Positions 48,304 through 59,138 of a DNA stretch of 60,988 nt are shown here, one piece after another; the first letter of the stretch is position 1; each line of letters opens with the position of its first letter. The notes under the pieces are model-generated. The model saw nothing but the letters and a program-made list of their open reading frames with translations, made no database searches and had not been told where the DNA came from. Made by a program: the position numbers and the translations under genes. Origin of the DNA: an uncultured Flavobacteriaceae bacterium (GTDB lineage: Bacteria > Bacteroidota > Bacteroidia > Flavobacteriales > Flavobacteriaceae); NCBI GenBank assembly GCA_913048215.1, contig CAJWXC010000002.1, positions 1 to 60,988 on the forward strand, given 5' to 3'.

Positions 48304-51300
48304 TTACGCTTTTTTTGAATTTCTCACCTTTGTCTGATAGAATACGTTAGGTTGTGTTCCAACGGCTTCTAACAAGTGATACATTCGCTTATCTTTTTTC
48401 TCTTTATATACTTGACTATCATGATCATTGATGTCTCCAAAGACCATAGCTCCTTTATCACACGCTGAAGAACAAGCTGTTTGGAATTCTGCATCTTTAA
48501 CTGCACGTCCATCACGTTTTGCCTTAAGTATTGATAATTGTGTTTTTTGAATACACATAGAACATTTTTCCATAACCCCTCTAGAACGAACATTCACATC
48601 TGGGTTTAGAACCATTCTACCTAAATCATTGTTCATGTGGTAGTCAAACTCATCATTCTCGTTATACAAGAACCAGTTAAAACGACGTACCTTGTAAGGA
48701 CAGTTGTTTGCACAGTATCTTGTACCCACACAACGGTTATACGCCATATGGTTTTGACCTTGTCTACTGTGAGAGGTTGCCGCTACTGGACAAACTGTCT
48801 CACATGGAGCATGATTACAATGCTGACACATCACGGGCTGAAACGCAACCTGTGGATTTGCAGATGGGTCTTCCAATTCTGCAAATTGAGATAATGACTC
48901 ACCTAGGCCAGACATGTTTGTTTTTTTAGAGCTATCTCCATCAAAGCTATCTTCTGATGAGTAATATCTATCGATACGCAACCAGTGCATATCACGACTC
49001 TTACGCATTTCTTGCTTACCAACAACTGGAACATTGTTTTCTGCATGACATGCAATTACACAAGCTCCACAACCAGTACAGGCGTTTAAATCTATAGATA
49101 GGTTAAAATGATGTCCAACAGAGCGGTCAAAAGAAGTCCATAAATCTGCCTCTGGAGAGGTTACTGGAATCTCCTGGTGATCTCTTGAAACTTTTGGTAT
49201 TGGATTCCAAGCATATTCACCTTCGTGATTTGCTTTAGTGGTATTAAATATCTCTAATGTTGTTTCACGAATAATATCTCTACCCATCATTGTGTTGTGC
49301 AACTGTACACATGCAAATTCATGCATTCCAGATGCTTTCTCTACAGTAACATGTTGTACAGATGAGAAATCGCTATACAGTGCATAAGCATTTACCCCTG
49401 TTTGCATTTCTTGTTGGATAGCGGCTGTTTTTCCATAACCAAGTGCTAAACCAACAGAACCTTTTGCTTGTCCTGGCTGTATTAAAGCCGGTAAGTTTTT
49501 AAGTGAAACGCCATTAAGGTTGATAGTTACATAACTACCATTTAAACCACCATTAGCCACATTTTCATTAACAAGACCCATGCTAGCTGCATCTGCCTTT
49601 GAAACCGTTACATAGTTATCCCAAGTAGCTCTAGTGATTGGATCTGGCATTTCTTGTAGCCAAGGGTTATTTGCCTGTTGCCCATCACCTAAACTTGTTT
49701 TTGTATATAATGTAAGTTCTAAATCACCTTGTTTTTTGGCCGCTTCTAGACTTGGGTTAGACTCTTTAGGGTCAACAGAAGTCATCTTGGTAGAGAGCGC
49801 TTCATTTAACACATTCGCAGAGGAAGTAACAACGCCAGCCTCTAATGCTTTATTCCATGAACCTCCTGCCAAAACTCCAGACCAAGTGTCTTTAATGTAG
49901 TCATTGTATGGGGCAGTATTACCTGTCCATACCAGCAAACAGTCTTGAAACTGTCTTGTGTCAAATAAAGGACGGATGGTAGGTTGCATTAGGCTGAAAG
50001 AACCCTTTTTAATTTGTGCATCTCCCCAAGATTCTAAATAATGAGGGGTTGCAGCAACCATTTGTGCTATAGATGCCGTTGCATCCTTCTTCATAGAAAA
50101 GGCCAATGACATTTCTAATTTCTGATATGCTACAGCAAATTGTTCACTGTTTGGCAATGAATACACAGGATCAACTCCCACGGTAATCAATCCCTTAATA
50201 GCACCACTAATAACACCCTGCACAACACTAGCAACTTCAGATGCGCTACCCTGCCTTGTCATTTTTGGAGAAACAGCGTCCATTACAACGCTATTTGCAT
50301 TTGCCTCAAGGGCCATTTTTTGTGCTGCCACACTTGGTAATCCTGTAACAATAACACCTTTATTACCTGCCTTTGCTAATTCTGCTTTTGCGCTTGTAAC
50401 TGCAGTTGCAATAGCTTTCGGCAAACCAGAGGTACTACCACCAGTTAAGGCCTTTAACACTTGTAGTTGTTGTGATGGAGTTGCAGGTACACGAGTATCT
50501 GCATTTGCACCCGTTAATGACATGTTAGCTTCAAACTGGACATGACGAGACATTTTACCATTTGTTGGCACATGTCCTTTTGTATAACTAGCGTCATAGC
50601 CTCCGCCTTGCCAATCTCCCAAGAAATCTGCTCCTACAGACACAATCACCTCAGCTTTGCTAAAGTCATAATCTGCCATTGCTCTTGAGCCGTACACTAA
50701 TTGAAATGCATCTAGGGCTTCAGAACAAGAAACCGTATCATACACTACGTGACGTACATTTGGAAATTTACTAGTAAATTCTTTAATTAATTTTGAGGTA
50801 GATGGACTTGCAAATGTTTGAGTCAATAAAACAACATCTTTGCCTTGCATCTGGTTTAGTTTTCCGGCAACAGCTGCATCAAAATCTGTCCAAGAAACGT
50901 CTTTACCAGCAAGTTGTGGTGCTTTTAATCTGTTGTTATCATACAATGATAATACAGAAGCATGTACCCTCGCATTTACACTACCACTGTGGGCAGATAA
51001 ATCATTTCGCTCTATTTTTATTGGACGACCTTCACGAGTTTTAACAAGTACATTTGCAAAATCAAAACCATCAGCGATGGTACTTGCATAATAGTTTGCT
51101 ACACCTGGAACAATTTCATCTGGTGCTACAACGTAAGGGATTGATTTAATGACGGGTCCTTCACATGCGGCCAAAGATGCTGCAGCTGTTGTGAAACCAA
51201 CGTACTTTAAGAAATCACGACGCGTAGTTGAAGAAGCCTCTAAGGTTTCTTTATCACCCAAAAACTCATCTGTTGGTATGTCCGTAACAAATTCGTTTTG

Positions 51301-51375
51301 CTGCAACGCCTCAACAATAGTGCTGTTTTCATCTAGCTCCTCAACACTTTTCCAGTATTTCTTGTTTGATGCCAT
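48304..51375 (-). CDS. actB: Alternative complex III subunit ActB (molybdopterin oxidoreductase-like fused to Fe-S ferredoxin domain)
   Basis: TAT-like TRRDFLKYVGFTTAAASLAAC; ferredoxin cysteines CTGCGACVIACHAENN, CQHCNHAPCETVCP, CVGTRYCANNCPYKVRRFNW. Confidence 0.93.
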   Translation of the reverse strand: MASNKKYWKSVEELDENSTIVEALQQNEFVTDIPTDEFLGDKETLEASSTTRRDFLKYVGFTTAAASLAACEGPVIKSIPYVVAPDEIVPGVANYYASTIADGFDFANVLVKTREGRPIKIERNDLSAHSGSVNARVHASVLSLYDNNRLKAPQLAGKDVSWTDFDAAVAGKLNQMQGKDVVLLTQTFASPSTSKLIKEFTSKFPNVRHVVYDTVSCSEALDAFQLVYGSRAMADYDFSKAEVIVSVGADFLGDWQGGGYDASYTKGHVPTNGKMSRHVQFEANMSLTGANADTRVPATPSQQLQVLKALTGGSTSGLPKAIATAVTSAKAELAKAGNKGVIVTGLPSVAAQKMALEANANSVVMDAVSPKMTRQGSASEVASVVQGVISGAIKGLITVGVDPVYSLPNSEQFAVAYQKLEMSLAFSMKKDATASIAQMVAATPHYLESWGDAQIKKGSFSLMQPTIRPLFDTRQFQDCLLVWTGNTAPYNDYIKDTWSGVLAGGSWNKALEAGVVTSSANVLNEALSTKMTSVDPKESNPSLEAAKKQGDLELTLYTKTSLGDGQQANNPWLQEMPDPITRATWDNYVTVSKADAASMGLVNENVANGGLNGSYVTINLNGVSLKNLPALIQPGQAKGSVGLALGYGKTAAIQQEMQTGVNAYALYSDFSSVQHVTVEKASGMHEFACVQLHNTMMGRDIIRETTLEIFNTTKANHEGEYAWNPIPKVSRDHQEIPVTSPEADLWTSFDRSVGHHFNLSIDLNACTGCGACVIACHAENNVPVVGKQEMRKSRDMHWLRIDRYYSSEDSFDGDSSKKTNMSGLGESLSQFAELEDPSANPQVAFQPVMCQHCNHAPCETVCPVAATSHSRQGQNHMAYNRCVGTRYCANNCPYKVRRFNWFLYNENDEFDYHMNNDLGRMVLNPDVNVRSRGVMEKCSMCIQKTQLSILKAKRDGRAVKDAEFQTACSSACDKGAMVFGDINDHDSQVYKEKKDKRMYHLLEAVGTQPNVFYQTKVRNSKKA

Positions 51376-51479
51376 ATTATATAATTTCGATGTGCGAACT
51401 ACGTTTCTTGTTCTGAAATACTAAGCTTCAACTTAGAATCGTTTTTCGTTTTTAAAATTTTTAATTTATTATTAGTGAA

Positions 51480-52820
51480 TTAGTAGTGACACTTACCACA
51501 TTCTAGCCCACCCATTTGCGCAGCTGTTAACTGCTCTACTCCATATTTCTTGGATAATTCTTCATGAATTTTATTGTAGTAATCATTTCCTTGAACCTTA
51601 ACATTGGTTTCACGGTGACAATCAATACACCACCCCATTGTTAAAGGTGAATATTGATACATGATCTCCATCTCTTCAACTGGACCGTGACATTTCTGAC
51701 AATCTACACCAGCTACAGTAACGTGTTGTGAGTGATTGAAATAAGCAAAGTCTGGAAGGTTGTGAATACGAACCCATTTTACTGGCTCTGTCTCACCTGT
51801 ATATTTTTGGTTGTCTTCATCCCAACCAACTGCTTTGTATAGTTTTTGTATTTCTTTGTTGTAATCTACCCCATACTCAGCAAGACCTTCTGCTTGAACA
51901 CCTTCTGCAACTTCACCAATACTCTTGTGACAATTCATACAAACGTTAAGAGAAGGAATACCAGAGTGTTTACTTTTTCTTGCAGATGAGTGACAGTAAT
52001 TACAATCAATCTCATTGGAACCAGCATGAATTCTGTGAGAATAGTGAATTGGCTGAACAGGAGCATATCCCTGATCTATACCAACACTCATAAGTCCACC
52101 ATATATAAAATAGGCAGAGCTTAGTAAGAGAATAACTGCTGAAACTAGAAGTAAAAATTGGTTTTCAATAAATGCTTTCCAAATAGGTTTACGTTGTTCT
52201 TTAACCGGGAGAGCAACACCATTGGCAACAGCAAATTTGTTTAAGGTTTTTGTTACCAAAAACAATATAGTGACCAATAATAAAAACACTAGGGAAAGAA
52301 TTCCAAGTATAATATTATTTGAAACGCCACTACCAGACCCTGCAACTGCAGCTCCGGGAACTGCAACAGGAGCAACTGGCACTTTCTTTTCTGTATAAGT
52401 GTAGGCTACAATGTCATCAATGTCTTTGTCGCTAAGACCAGGAAAAACATTCATTGCAGATTTGTTGTACTCCTCATAAATAGCATTGGCACGAGAATCA
52501 CCAGAGGCAATTAACGCAGCACTGTTTTTAATCCAACTATACAACCACTCTTTCTCATACTTATCTCCAACACCATACAATGCAGGACCCGTTGCCTTTT
52601 TGTAGAGTTTGTGACAAGCAGCACAATTTGCCTTAAATAATTTTTCACCCAGGGCGGCGTCACCACCATTAGCAGAAACTGCAGCAGTATCATCTGCGGG
52701 AGTAGCTTGAGCCAATACATTTGTAGATAACGATAACGCGAGGGCTAAGGTTACTACTGACAAAATTGAGGAAAGTCTTCTTAAATTCACCTTTTGCATA
52801 CTAATGTTAATTTTCGTCAA
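51480..52820 (-). CDS. actA: Alternative complex III multiheme cytochrome c subunit ActA
   Basis: Multiple CxxCH motifs (CAACHK, CNYCHS, CMNCHK, CQKCHG, CIDCHR, CGKCHY). Confidence 0.92.
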   Translation of the reverse strand: MTKINISMQKVNLRRLSSILSVVTLALALSLSTNVLAQATPADDTAAVSANGGDAALGEKLFKANCAACHKLYKKATGPALYGVGDKYEKEWLYSWIKNSAALIASGDSRANAIYEEYNKSAMNVFPGLSDKDIDDIVAYTYTEKKVPVAPVAVPGAAVAGSGSGVSNNIILGILSLVFLLLVTILFLVTKTLNKFAVANGVALPVKEQRKPIWKAFIENQFLLLVSAVILLLSSAYFIYGGLMSVGIDQGYAPVQPIHYSHRIHAGSNEIDCNYCHSSARKSKHSGIPSLNVCMNCHKSIGEVAEGVQAEGLAEYGVDYNKEIQKLYKAVGWDEDNQKYTGETEPVKWVRIHNLPDFAYFNHSQHVTVAGVDCQKCHGPVEEMEIMYQYSPLTMGWCIDCHRETNVKVQGNDYYNKIHEELSKKYGVEQLTAAQMGGLECGKCHY

Positions 52821-52891
52821 TAGTTTGGCACGTAATTGGTTAGTAATTTACCTTAAAAAATAAGCCCTTTACGATGCCATAAATAACTGTG

Positions 52892-52899
52892 CAAAAATA
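52892..52899 (-). promoter_or_regulatory. Predicted -7 promoter element (TATTTTTG) for the act-cox operon
   Basis: TAnnTTTG match about 72 nt upstream of the actA start. Confidence 0.45.
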
Positions 52900-53023
52900 C
52901 TACATAAAGACGAAATTTGAAATCTAATTATTTTGTATAATCTTAATTTATAATTGTTCTAAATAATAAATTTATACTTCAACAACAGAAACTCTTGTAC
53001 ATTTGTAATAACAACCCTATTCT

Positions 53024-53410
53024 ATGAAAAACCGCAACACATTTAACCTATTTATTATCAGTATTTTACTTGTTTTTTTAACACAAAACTCTTTTGCCCA
53101 ATCTGGTATTGTAACCATAAATGCTGACACCCAAATAGATGATTTACTCACCATAAAAAAGAAGTTAGAAAGTGACAACAAAATGGATCGGGGCTATACC
53201 ATCCAGTTATTTTATGGAAACAACGAGAGGGCAAAAACTACCCTAAAAAAATACAGAAAGACCTACTCTTTATGGCCTGCATCTATAGAGTATGAAACCC
53301 CAAACTATAAAGTATGGGCAGGAAATTTTGCCACAAGAATTCAGGCAGACAGGGCATTAATTGAAATCAAAAGAGCGTTTTCTGGCGCTTTTGTGCTTGA
53401 AAAAAAATAA
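53024..53410 (+). CDS. SPOR domain-containing secreted protein
   Basis: Signal peptide; SPOR-like GYTIQLFYGNNERAKTTLKKYRKTY...YKVWAGNFATRIQADRALIEIKRAF. Confidence 0.82.
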   Translation: MKNRNTFNLFIISILLVFLTQNSFAQSGIVTINADTQIDDLLTIKKKLESDNKMDRGYTIQLFYGNNERAKTTLKKYRKTYSLWPASIEYETPNYKVWAGNFATRIQADRALIEIKRAFSGAFVLEKK

Positions 53411-53420
53411 TATAGCTTGC

Positions 53421-53465
53421 AAAAAAAAGCCGCTAGATTTATATATAAATCTGGCGGCTTTTTTA
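53421..53465. terminator. Bidirectional intrinsic terminator between SPOR gene and infB
   Basis: AAAAAAAAGCCGCTAGATTTATATATAAATCTGGCGGCTTTTTT, long near-perfect stem. Confidence 0.92.
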
Positions 53466-53490
53466 TTTTAAATTAGTGTTGTGCTTGCTG

Positions 53491-56271
53491 TTATTTAAGT
53501 TTTTTCTTCACGGCTACTTCGTGGAAACTTTCTATAACATCACCTTGTTTGATGTCGTTGTAGTTTTTAATTTGCATACCACAATCGTATCCTTTAGCAA
53601 CTTCTTTAGCATCGTCTTTAAATCGTTTTAGACTGTCTAACTCTCCGGTGTATATTACAACCCCTTCACGAATTAAGCGTATTCCTGCGTTGCGAATAAT
53701 TTTACCTGTGATTACCATACAACCCGCAATGGTTCCTACCTTAGAAATCTTGAAGGTTTCTCGTATCTCTGCAGTTCCTGTAATCTCCTCTTTCATCTCT
53801 GGAGACAACATTCCTTCCATGGCATCTTTAAGATCATTAATAGCTGCATAGATAATACTATAAGTACGGATATCTATTTCTTCTTTATCAGCAATTTGCC
53901 TTGCGTTACCCATTGGCCTTACATTAAACCCAATAATAATAGCATCTGAAGCTGAGGCCAATAACACATCACTTTCTGTGATTGGACCAACGGCTTTATG
54001 TATAATATTTACCTGTATCTCTTCGGTGGATAATTTTTGTAGGCTATCTGTCAATGCCTCTACAGATCCATCAACATCACCCTTTAAAATAATATTAAGT
54101 TCTTTAAAGTCTCCAAGAGCGATACGACGTCCAATTTCATCTAAAGTGATATGACGCTGCGTACGTACAGATTGTTCTCGCTGTAATTGAGTACGACGAC
54201 TGGCAATGTCTTTTGCTTCACGCTCGTCATCAAAAACATTAAATTTATCTCCTGCTTGAGGTGCTCCTGTTAAACCTAAAATAGAAACTGGTGTGGAAGG
54301 CCCTGCCTGCTTTACTTTTTTACCTCTTTCATCTTGCATGGCTTTTACCTTACCACTGTGTTGACCCGCTAGTACATAATCTCCAATTTTAAGAGTACCA
54401 CCTTGCACTAAGATAGTGGATACATATCCTCGTCCTTTATCCAAGAATGCCTCAACTATGGTTCCGTTTGCAGGTTTATCTGGATTGGCTTTAAGCTCTA
54501 AGAGTTCGGCCTCTAATAAAACTTTCTCTAACAATTCTGGCACACCTGCTCCCGTTTTTGCTGAAATATCATGAGATTGTATCTTACCACCCCAATCTTC
54601 AACAAGAAGATTCATTTGTGCTAATTGTTCTTTTATCTTTTCTGGATTAGCATCTGGCTTATCTATTTTATTTATTGCAAATACAATAGGTACTCCTGCC
54701 GCTTGTGCGTGACTAATTGCTTCTTTTGTTTGAGGCATAATGGCATCATCTGCCGCCACCACAATAATAGCTAAATCCGTTACTTGAGCACCCCTTGCAC
54801 GCATGGCTGTAAAGGCCTCGTGACCTGGTGTGTCAAGAAAAGCCATTTTTTGACCATCTTGCAGCTCAACGCCATAGGCGCCGATATGCTGGGTGATTCC
54901 CCCAGATTCTCCTGCTATTACATTCTCTTCACGGATGTAATCAAGCAATGATGTTTTACCATGATCTACATGACCCATAACCGTTACAATAGGAGCTCTT
55001 GCTTGTAAATCTTCTGGAGCATCTTCTACCTCTTGTATAGATTCTTCAATATCTGCAGTAATAAATTCTACCTCATAACCAAACTCTTCTGCAACAATAG
55101 AAATTGTTTCTGCATCAAGGCGTTGATTCATTGTTACCATCATACCCAAAGACATACATGCAGATATAATTCCTGTTACAGGGGTATCCATCATGGTAGC
55201 TACCTCACTGGCAGTAACAAACTCAGTCACTTTCAAGACTTTGTTATCTATGGCTTGTTGTGCTAACTCATCTTCTGTTTTCTGACGGTGAATATCACGT
55301 TTCTCTCTTCTGTATTTTACTCCTTTTCCTTTAGAAGACTTTCCTTTAAGTTTCTCTAAGGTTTCCCTTACTTGTTTTTGTATGTCTTCTTCGGTAGGCT
55401 CTGTTTTTGGAACATTGGCTCTTTGAACCGCTCTTCTAACTGGACCTCTTTTCTCTCTGTTGTTTGATTGAGCACCTCCTTTTGGAGCCTCTTTGGTGAT
55501 ACGACGTCTACGTCCTTTTTTATCCCCTGGAGCTCCTGGAGCTGGTTTTTTCTTTTCTGGTTTTTTAAATTGAGTTAAATCAATTTTCTGTCCTGTAAAG
55601 TTTGGACCATTTAATTTTTTATATTGAGTAGTCACAGACTCTTCAGGGACTACTGGTGCTTGTTCCTCCTCTTTTGTAGCTGGGGTGTCTTTTTTTGTTT
55701 TTACTGCTTTTGCAGCCTCTTTATCAAGTGGGGTAGCAGCTTTTTTAGGGGCCGAAGCACCTGTATCTACTTTTGATGGTTTGGCATCCTGGTTATCATC
55801 AGATATTTCTGAGGATACAACTTCTTTTTGCTTTGCTTTTACATTACCCTTGACATCAAGGTCAACTTTCCCAACTTGTTTAGGGCCTTTAAGAGTTGCT
55901 TTTGCTTCAATAACTTTCTGTGCAGCCTCAGCAGCAGCTTTTTCTGCGGCGAGCGCCTCAGCGGCAATTTTTGCGGCAGCATCTGCCTCGGCTTTGCGCT
56001 TCTCCTGCTCTTCGCGTTCACGTTCGCGATCATTAAAGAGCTCTTCTTTCTCTTTACGTTTCTCTTCACCTACTTCTTTGGACTCTACTTTTTTCTCTTT
56101 GTCCTTTGCAAAGCCTTCTGACAAGAGTCTATATTCTGTGTCAGAAATTTTTGTAGTGGGGCGTGCCTCTATCTCTATGCTTTTAGATTTTAAAAAATCT
56201 ACAGCACGGTCTAGAGAGATGTTAAACTCCTTAAGTACTTTATTGAGTCGTATCGATTTTACTTCAGCCAT
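53491..56271 (-). CDS. infB: Translation initiation factor IF-2
   Basis: [63 protein letters not shown]. Confidence 0.98.
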   Translation of the reverse strand: MAEVKSIRLNKVLKEFNISLDRAVDFLKSKSIEIEARPTTKISDTEYRLLSEGFAKDKEKKVESKEVGEEKRKEKEELFNDREREREEQEKRKAEADAAAKIAAEALAAEKAAAEAAQKVIEAKATLKGPKQVGKVDLDVKGNVKAKQKEVVSSEISDDNQDAKPSKVDTGASAPKKAATPLDKEAAKAVKTKKDTPATKEEEQAPVVPEESVTTQYKKLNGPNFTGQKIDLTQFKKPEKKKPAPGAPGDKKGRRRRITKEAPKGGAQSNNREKRGPVRRAVQRANVPKTEPTEEDIQKQVRETLEKLKGKSSKGKGVKYRREKRDIHRQKTEDELAQQAIDNKVLKVTEFVTASEVATMMDTPVTGIISACMSLGMMVTMNQRLDAETISIVAEEFGYEVEFITADIEESIQEVEDAPEDLQARAPIVTVMGHVDHGKTSLLDYIREENVIAGESGGITQHIGAYGVELQDGQKMAFLDTPGHEAFTAMRARGAQVTDLAIIVVAADDAIMPQTKEAISHAQAAGVPIVFAINKIDKPDANPEKIKEQLAQMNLLVEDWGGKIQSHDISAKTGAGVPELLEKVLLEAELLELKANPDKPANGTIVEAFLDKGRGYVSTILVQGGTLKIGDYVLAGQHSGKVKAMQDERGKKVKQAGPSTPVSILGLTGAPQAGDKFNVFDDEREAKDIASRRTQLQREQSVRTQRHITLDEIGRRIALGDFKELNIILKGDVDGSVEALTDSLQKLSTEEIQVNIIHKAVGPITESDVLLASASDAIIIGFNVRPMGNARQIADKEEIDIRTYSIIYAAINDLKDAMEGMLSPEMKEEITGTAEIRETFKISKVGTIAGCMVITGKIIRNAGIRLIREGVVIYTGELDSLKRFKDDAKEVAKGYDCGMQIKNYNDIKQGDVIESFHEVAVKKKLK

Positions 56272-56335
56272 AAAAATGCTTGTCTGTTCTTTTAACTACT
56301 TTTGAATCTTGATGATAAAAATACTACTATGTATC

Positions 56336-57568
56336 TTACTCGGCAAATTCTTCTTTCAATATATTGATAACCTCTTGTATGGTTTCCTCCTCAAGGTCGG
56401 TACGTTTCACTAGGTCATTAAAATCATAATCTAATACACTCTTGGCTGTGTCAAGGCCTATTTTGTGAAATTCTGCAATGATCCACTCATCGATTTCATC
56501 ACTAAATTCGCTTAACTCTACATCTTCCTCTGCTCCTTCACGCAACACATCAATTTCATACCCTGTTAATTGACCTGCAAGTCTAATGTTGTGTCCTCCA
56601 CGACCAATTGCTTTACTTACCTCCTCAGGACGTAAAATTACCTCAGCACGCTTAGTCTCTTCATTAATTTTTATTGAAGTAACCTTAGCAGGGCTTAAAG
56701 CGCGGGTTATAAATAAATTTAGGTTTGTGGTGTAATTAATTACATCAATATTTTCATTCCCTAATTCACGAACAATACCGTGTATCCTAGAGCCTTTCAT
56801 ACCCACACAGGCACCAACAGGATCTATACGATCATCATAGCTCTCAACGGCTACTTTCGCTTTTTCTCCAGGAATACGCACTACTTTCTTAACCGTGATT
56901 AAGCCATCAAATACCTCTGGGATCTCTTGTTCAAACAATTTCTCCAAAAATACAGGATTTGCGCGTGACATAATAATGGCAGGCTTGTTTCCTTTTAACT
57001 CAACACTTTCAATAATTCCACGAACATTATCTCCTTTTCTAAAAAAGTCTGAAGGGATCTGCTTGTCTTTTGGCAAGATAATCTCGTTTCCTTCATCATC
57101 TAGTAAGATCACTGCTCTGTGACGTATGTGATGTACCTCTGCGGTGTAAATATCACCCTCTAAGTCTTTAAATTGCTTATAGATAATGGTGTTATCATGT
57201 TCATGTATTTTTGAAATCAAGTTTTGTCTAAGTGCCAAGATAGAACGACGCCCTAACTGCATTAGCTTCACTTCCTCAGACACGTCCTCGCCAACTTCAA
57301 AATCATCTTCGATTTTTCTGGCCTCTGTCAACGATATTTCCTCGTTAGGATCCATCACATCTTGATCTGCAACTACCACTCTGTTTCTCCAAATCTCTAA
57401 ATCTCCTTTATCTGGATTTACAATAATGTCAAAATTATCATCACTGCCGTATTTTTTCTTTAGAGCATTTCTAAAAACATCTTCAAGTATCGCCATTAGG
57501 GTTACTCTATCAATCTGTTTATCGTCTTTAAATTCTGAAAACGAATCAATTAACGCTAAATTTTCCAT
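56336..57568 (-). CDS. nusA: Transcription termination/antitermination factor NusA
   Basis: NusA N-domain, S1, and KH domains (CVGMKGSRIHGIVRELGNENIDVI; RPEEVSKAIGRGGHNIRLAGQLTG). Confidence 0.97.
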   Translation of the reverse strand: MENLALIDSFSEFKDDKQIDRVTLMAILEDVFRNALKKKYGSDDNFDIIVNPDKGDLEIWRNRVVVADQDVMDPNEEISLTEARKIEDDFEVGEDVSEEVKLMQLGRRSILALRQNLISKIHEHDNTIIYKQFKDLEGDIYTAEVHHIRHRAVILLDDEGNEIILPKDKQIPSDFFRKGDNVRGIIESVELKGNKPAIIMSRANPVFLEKLFEQEIPEVFDGLITVKKVVRIPGEKAKVAVESYDDRIDPVGACVGMKGSRIHGIVRELGNENIDVINYTTNLNLFITRALSPAKVTSIKINEETKRAEVILRPEEVSKAIGRGGHNIRLAGQLTGYEIDVLREGAEEDVELSEFSDEIDEWIIAEFHKIGLDTAKSVLDYDFNDLVKRTDLEEETIQEVINILKEEFAE

Positions 57569-57574
57569 ATCATT

Positions 57575-58039
57575 TTAATTAAATGTTACCATAACTTTTG
57601 CTTCTGTAATATCTGTGTAAGGAAGTACCGCTTGTTTTTGAACCGTTACTTTTCCTTTTCCAACAGGTTTGGGCTCCCGAGCTTTCCACTCTAGGGTTAC
57701 CTGTGTATCTGTTGTGTGGGTAATCTTACCTTCTATGGTTTGACCCTGTGTTGTTGTTAACTTGAGATTTCTACCTAGATTTTTCTTGTACTGTCTTGGC
57801 ATAGAAAGAGGTCTTGAAACCCCAGCAGAAAGCACATCTAGAGAAAAATCTTCCTCTTCTCTGTCTAAATTATGCTCTATAGCCCTACTAATTGCAATAC
57901 AATCTTCTACTCTTACCCCTTTATCACCATCTATAATGACAGCAATTTTATTATCTGAGGCAATGTCTAGATCAATCAAAAACAAATGACTATGATCTTT
58001 TAATGCTTCATTTAACAATTGGGTTACTTTTTCTCTCAT
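57575..58039 (-). CDS. rimP: Ribosome maturation factor RimP
   Basis: VIIDGDKGVRVEDCIAISRAIEHNLD; DVLSAGVSRPLSMPRQYKKNLGRNLKL; upstream of nusA. Confidence 0.96.
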   Translation of the reverse strand: MREKVTQLLNEALKDHSHLFLIDLDIASDNKIAVIIDGDKGVRVEDCIAISRAIEHNLDREEEDFSLDVLSAGVSRPLSMPRQYKKNLGRNLKLTTTQGQTIEGKITHTTDTQVTLEWKAREPKPVGKGKVTVQKQAVLPYTDITEAKVMVTFN

Positions 58040-58051
58040 TAAATTTTGGTT

Positions 58052-58086
58052 ATAAAAAGAGGGGACTAGCTGTCCCCTCCTTTTTT
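58052..58086 (-). terminator. Terminator-like hairpin within the predicted rimP-nusA-infB 5' leader
   Basis: Minus strand AAAAAAG-GAGGGGAC-AGCTA-GTCCCCTC-TTTTTAT: perfect 8-bp stem plus flanking A/T pairing. Confidence 0.8.
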
Positions 58087-58102
58087 CATCCTAATTTCTG
58101 TG

Positions 58103-58110
58103 CAAATATA
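58103..58110 (-). promoter_or_regulatory. Predicted -7 promoter element (TATATTTG) for rimP-nusA-infB
   Basis: Exact TAnnTTTG match upstream of the leader hairpin. Confidence 0.5.
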
Positions 58111-58202
58111 GTACTTTATTTGAAATTAAAAAACCTTAGCGGGGGACATTATTTTTTTGTATCTTCATGTGAGAAAATTCTATTAATATTAATATACAGC
58201 CT

Positions 58203-59027
58203 ATGAAACGCATCCTTGTTCCAACAGATTTTTCATCACAAGCAGAAAATGCATTAAAAGTAGCTGTAGAGATTGCAACCAAACACAATAGTGAAATCTA
58301 TCTTTTACACTCATTGGACATGCCAACTCAAATTCGCGGCGTGCAAAACAATGCAAGCATGCCTGAGTCTCTATACTTTATTAAACTGGCAGAAAAAAGC
58401 TTTGAAGTGCTTTTAAAAAAAGACTATCTAGGCCCAATTGAAATTCATGAAGCAATTGGACATGATGAAATTTACAGTGATATTAATAGAACTGTGAAAG
58501 AAAAAGACATTGATCTAATTGTCATGGGATCTCATGGCGCTAACGGCTTTAAAGAGCTGTTTATAGGAAGTAATACAGAAAAAGTAGTGCGTACTGCCAA
58601 CATACCTGTTTTGGTGATAAAAAATGAGCATACAGATTTTAATATCAAAGATTTTGTTTTTGCTACAGATTTTGGAGAGGAGAGCCGTTGGAGTTTCACT
58701 CAGGCACAAAAATTTGCAAAAGCCATGGACGCCCAAATGCACTTACTATACGTAAACACGCCTGCAGGGTTTAAAACTACAGAACAGGCAAATAGTCTTA
58801 TGCAAGATTTTATTAAAGATTCTAAACAAGAAAATCACACCATTAATATACACAACGCCTTCTCTGTAGAAGATGGTATTTTGCAATTTGCGAAGATGAA
58901 AGGTGCCAAACTTATTGGCACAAGTACTCATGGTCGAAGGGGGCTTTCTCACTTCTTTAATGGCAGCATAAGCGAAGATCTAGTAAATCACGCTAACATG
59001 CCTGTAATTACCTTCAGGATACAATAA
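58203..59027 (+). CDS. Universal stress protein (tandem Usp domains)
   Basis: KRILVPTDFSSQAENALKVAVEIA; IVMGSHGANGFKELFIGSNTEKVVRTANIPVLVIK; GTSTHGRRGLSHFFNGSISEDLVNHANMPVITF. Confidence 0.93.
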   Translation: MKRILVPTDFSSQAENALKVAVEIATKHNSEIYLLHSLDMPTQIRGVQNNASMPESLYFIKLAEKSFEVLLKKDYLGPIEIHEAIGHDEIYSDINRTVKEKDIDLIVMGSHGANGFKELFIGSNTEKVVRTANIPVLVIKNEHTDFNIKDFVFATDFGEESRWSFTQAQKFAKAMDAQMHLLYVNTPAGFKTTEQANSLMQDFIKDSKQENHTINIHNAFSVEDGILQFAKMKGAKLIGTSTHGRRGLSHFFNGSISEDLVNHANMPVITFRIQ

Positions 59028-59081
59028 AACCATTATATTATTGGGTTAATAGAAGACTATCTTCACAAGATATTAGCGCAT

Positions 59082-59119
59082 AAAAAAACCCCAGATAGAA
59101 TTTCTATCTGGGGTTTTTT
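59082..59119. terminator. Bidirectional intrinsic terminator between convergent usp and SGNH hydrolase genes
   Basis: AAAAAAACCCCAGATAGAATTTCTATCTGGGGTTTTTT, 12-bp stem. Confidence 0.93.
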
Positions 59120-59138
59120 GAATTGTATTGTGTGCTAC

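Noticed and set aside
51421-51436. Short inverted repeat CTAAG-N6-CTTAG between actA and actB
   Set aside because: Only 5-bp arms without a T tract; expected by chance in AT-rich intergenic DNA.
41122-52820. cox-ActABCDEF cluster as a novel system
   Set aside because: This is the known alternative complex III plus cytochrome oxidase arrangement; only the ActC tail was retained as a finding.
55685-56305. 206-aa plus-strand ORF opposite the infB N-terminus
   Set aside because: Mirror of the Ala/Lys/Glu-rich IF-2 N-terminal linker; low-complexity Phe/Ser/Ala composition, no recognisable domain.
58003-58206. 67-aa plus-strand ORF across the rimP-usp gap
   Set aside because: Spans the rimP start, hairpin and promoter region; composition and position indicate a chance ORF.
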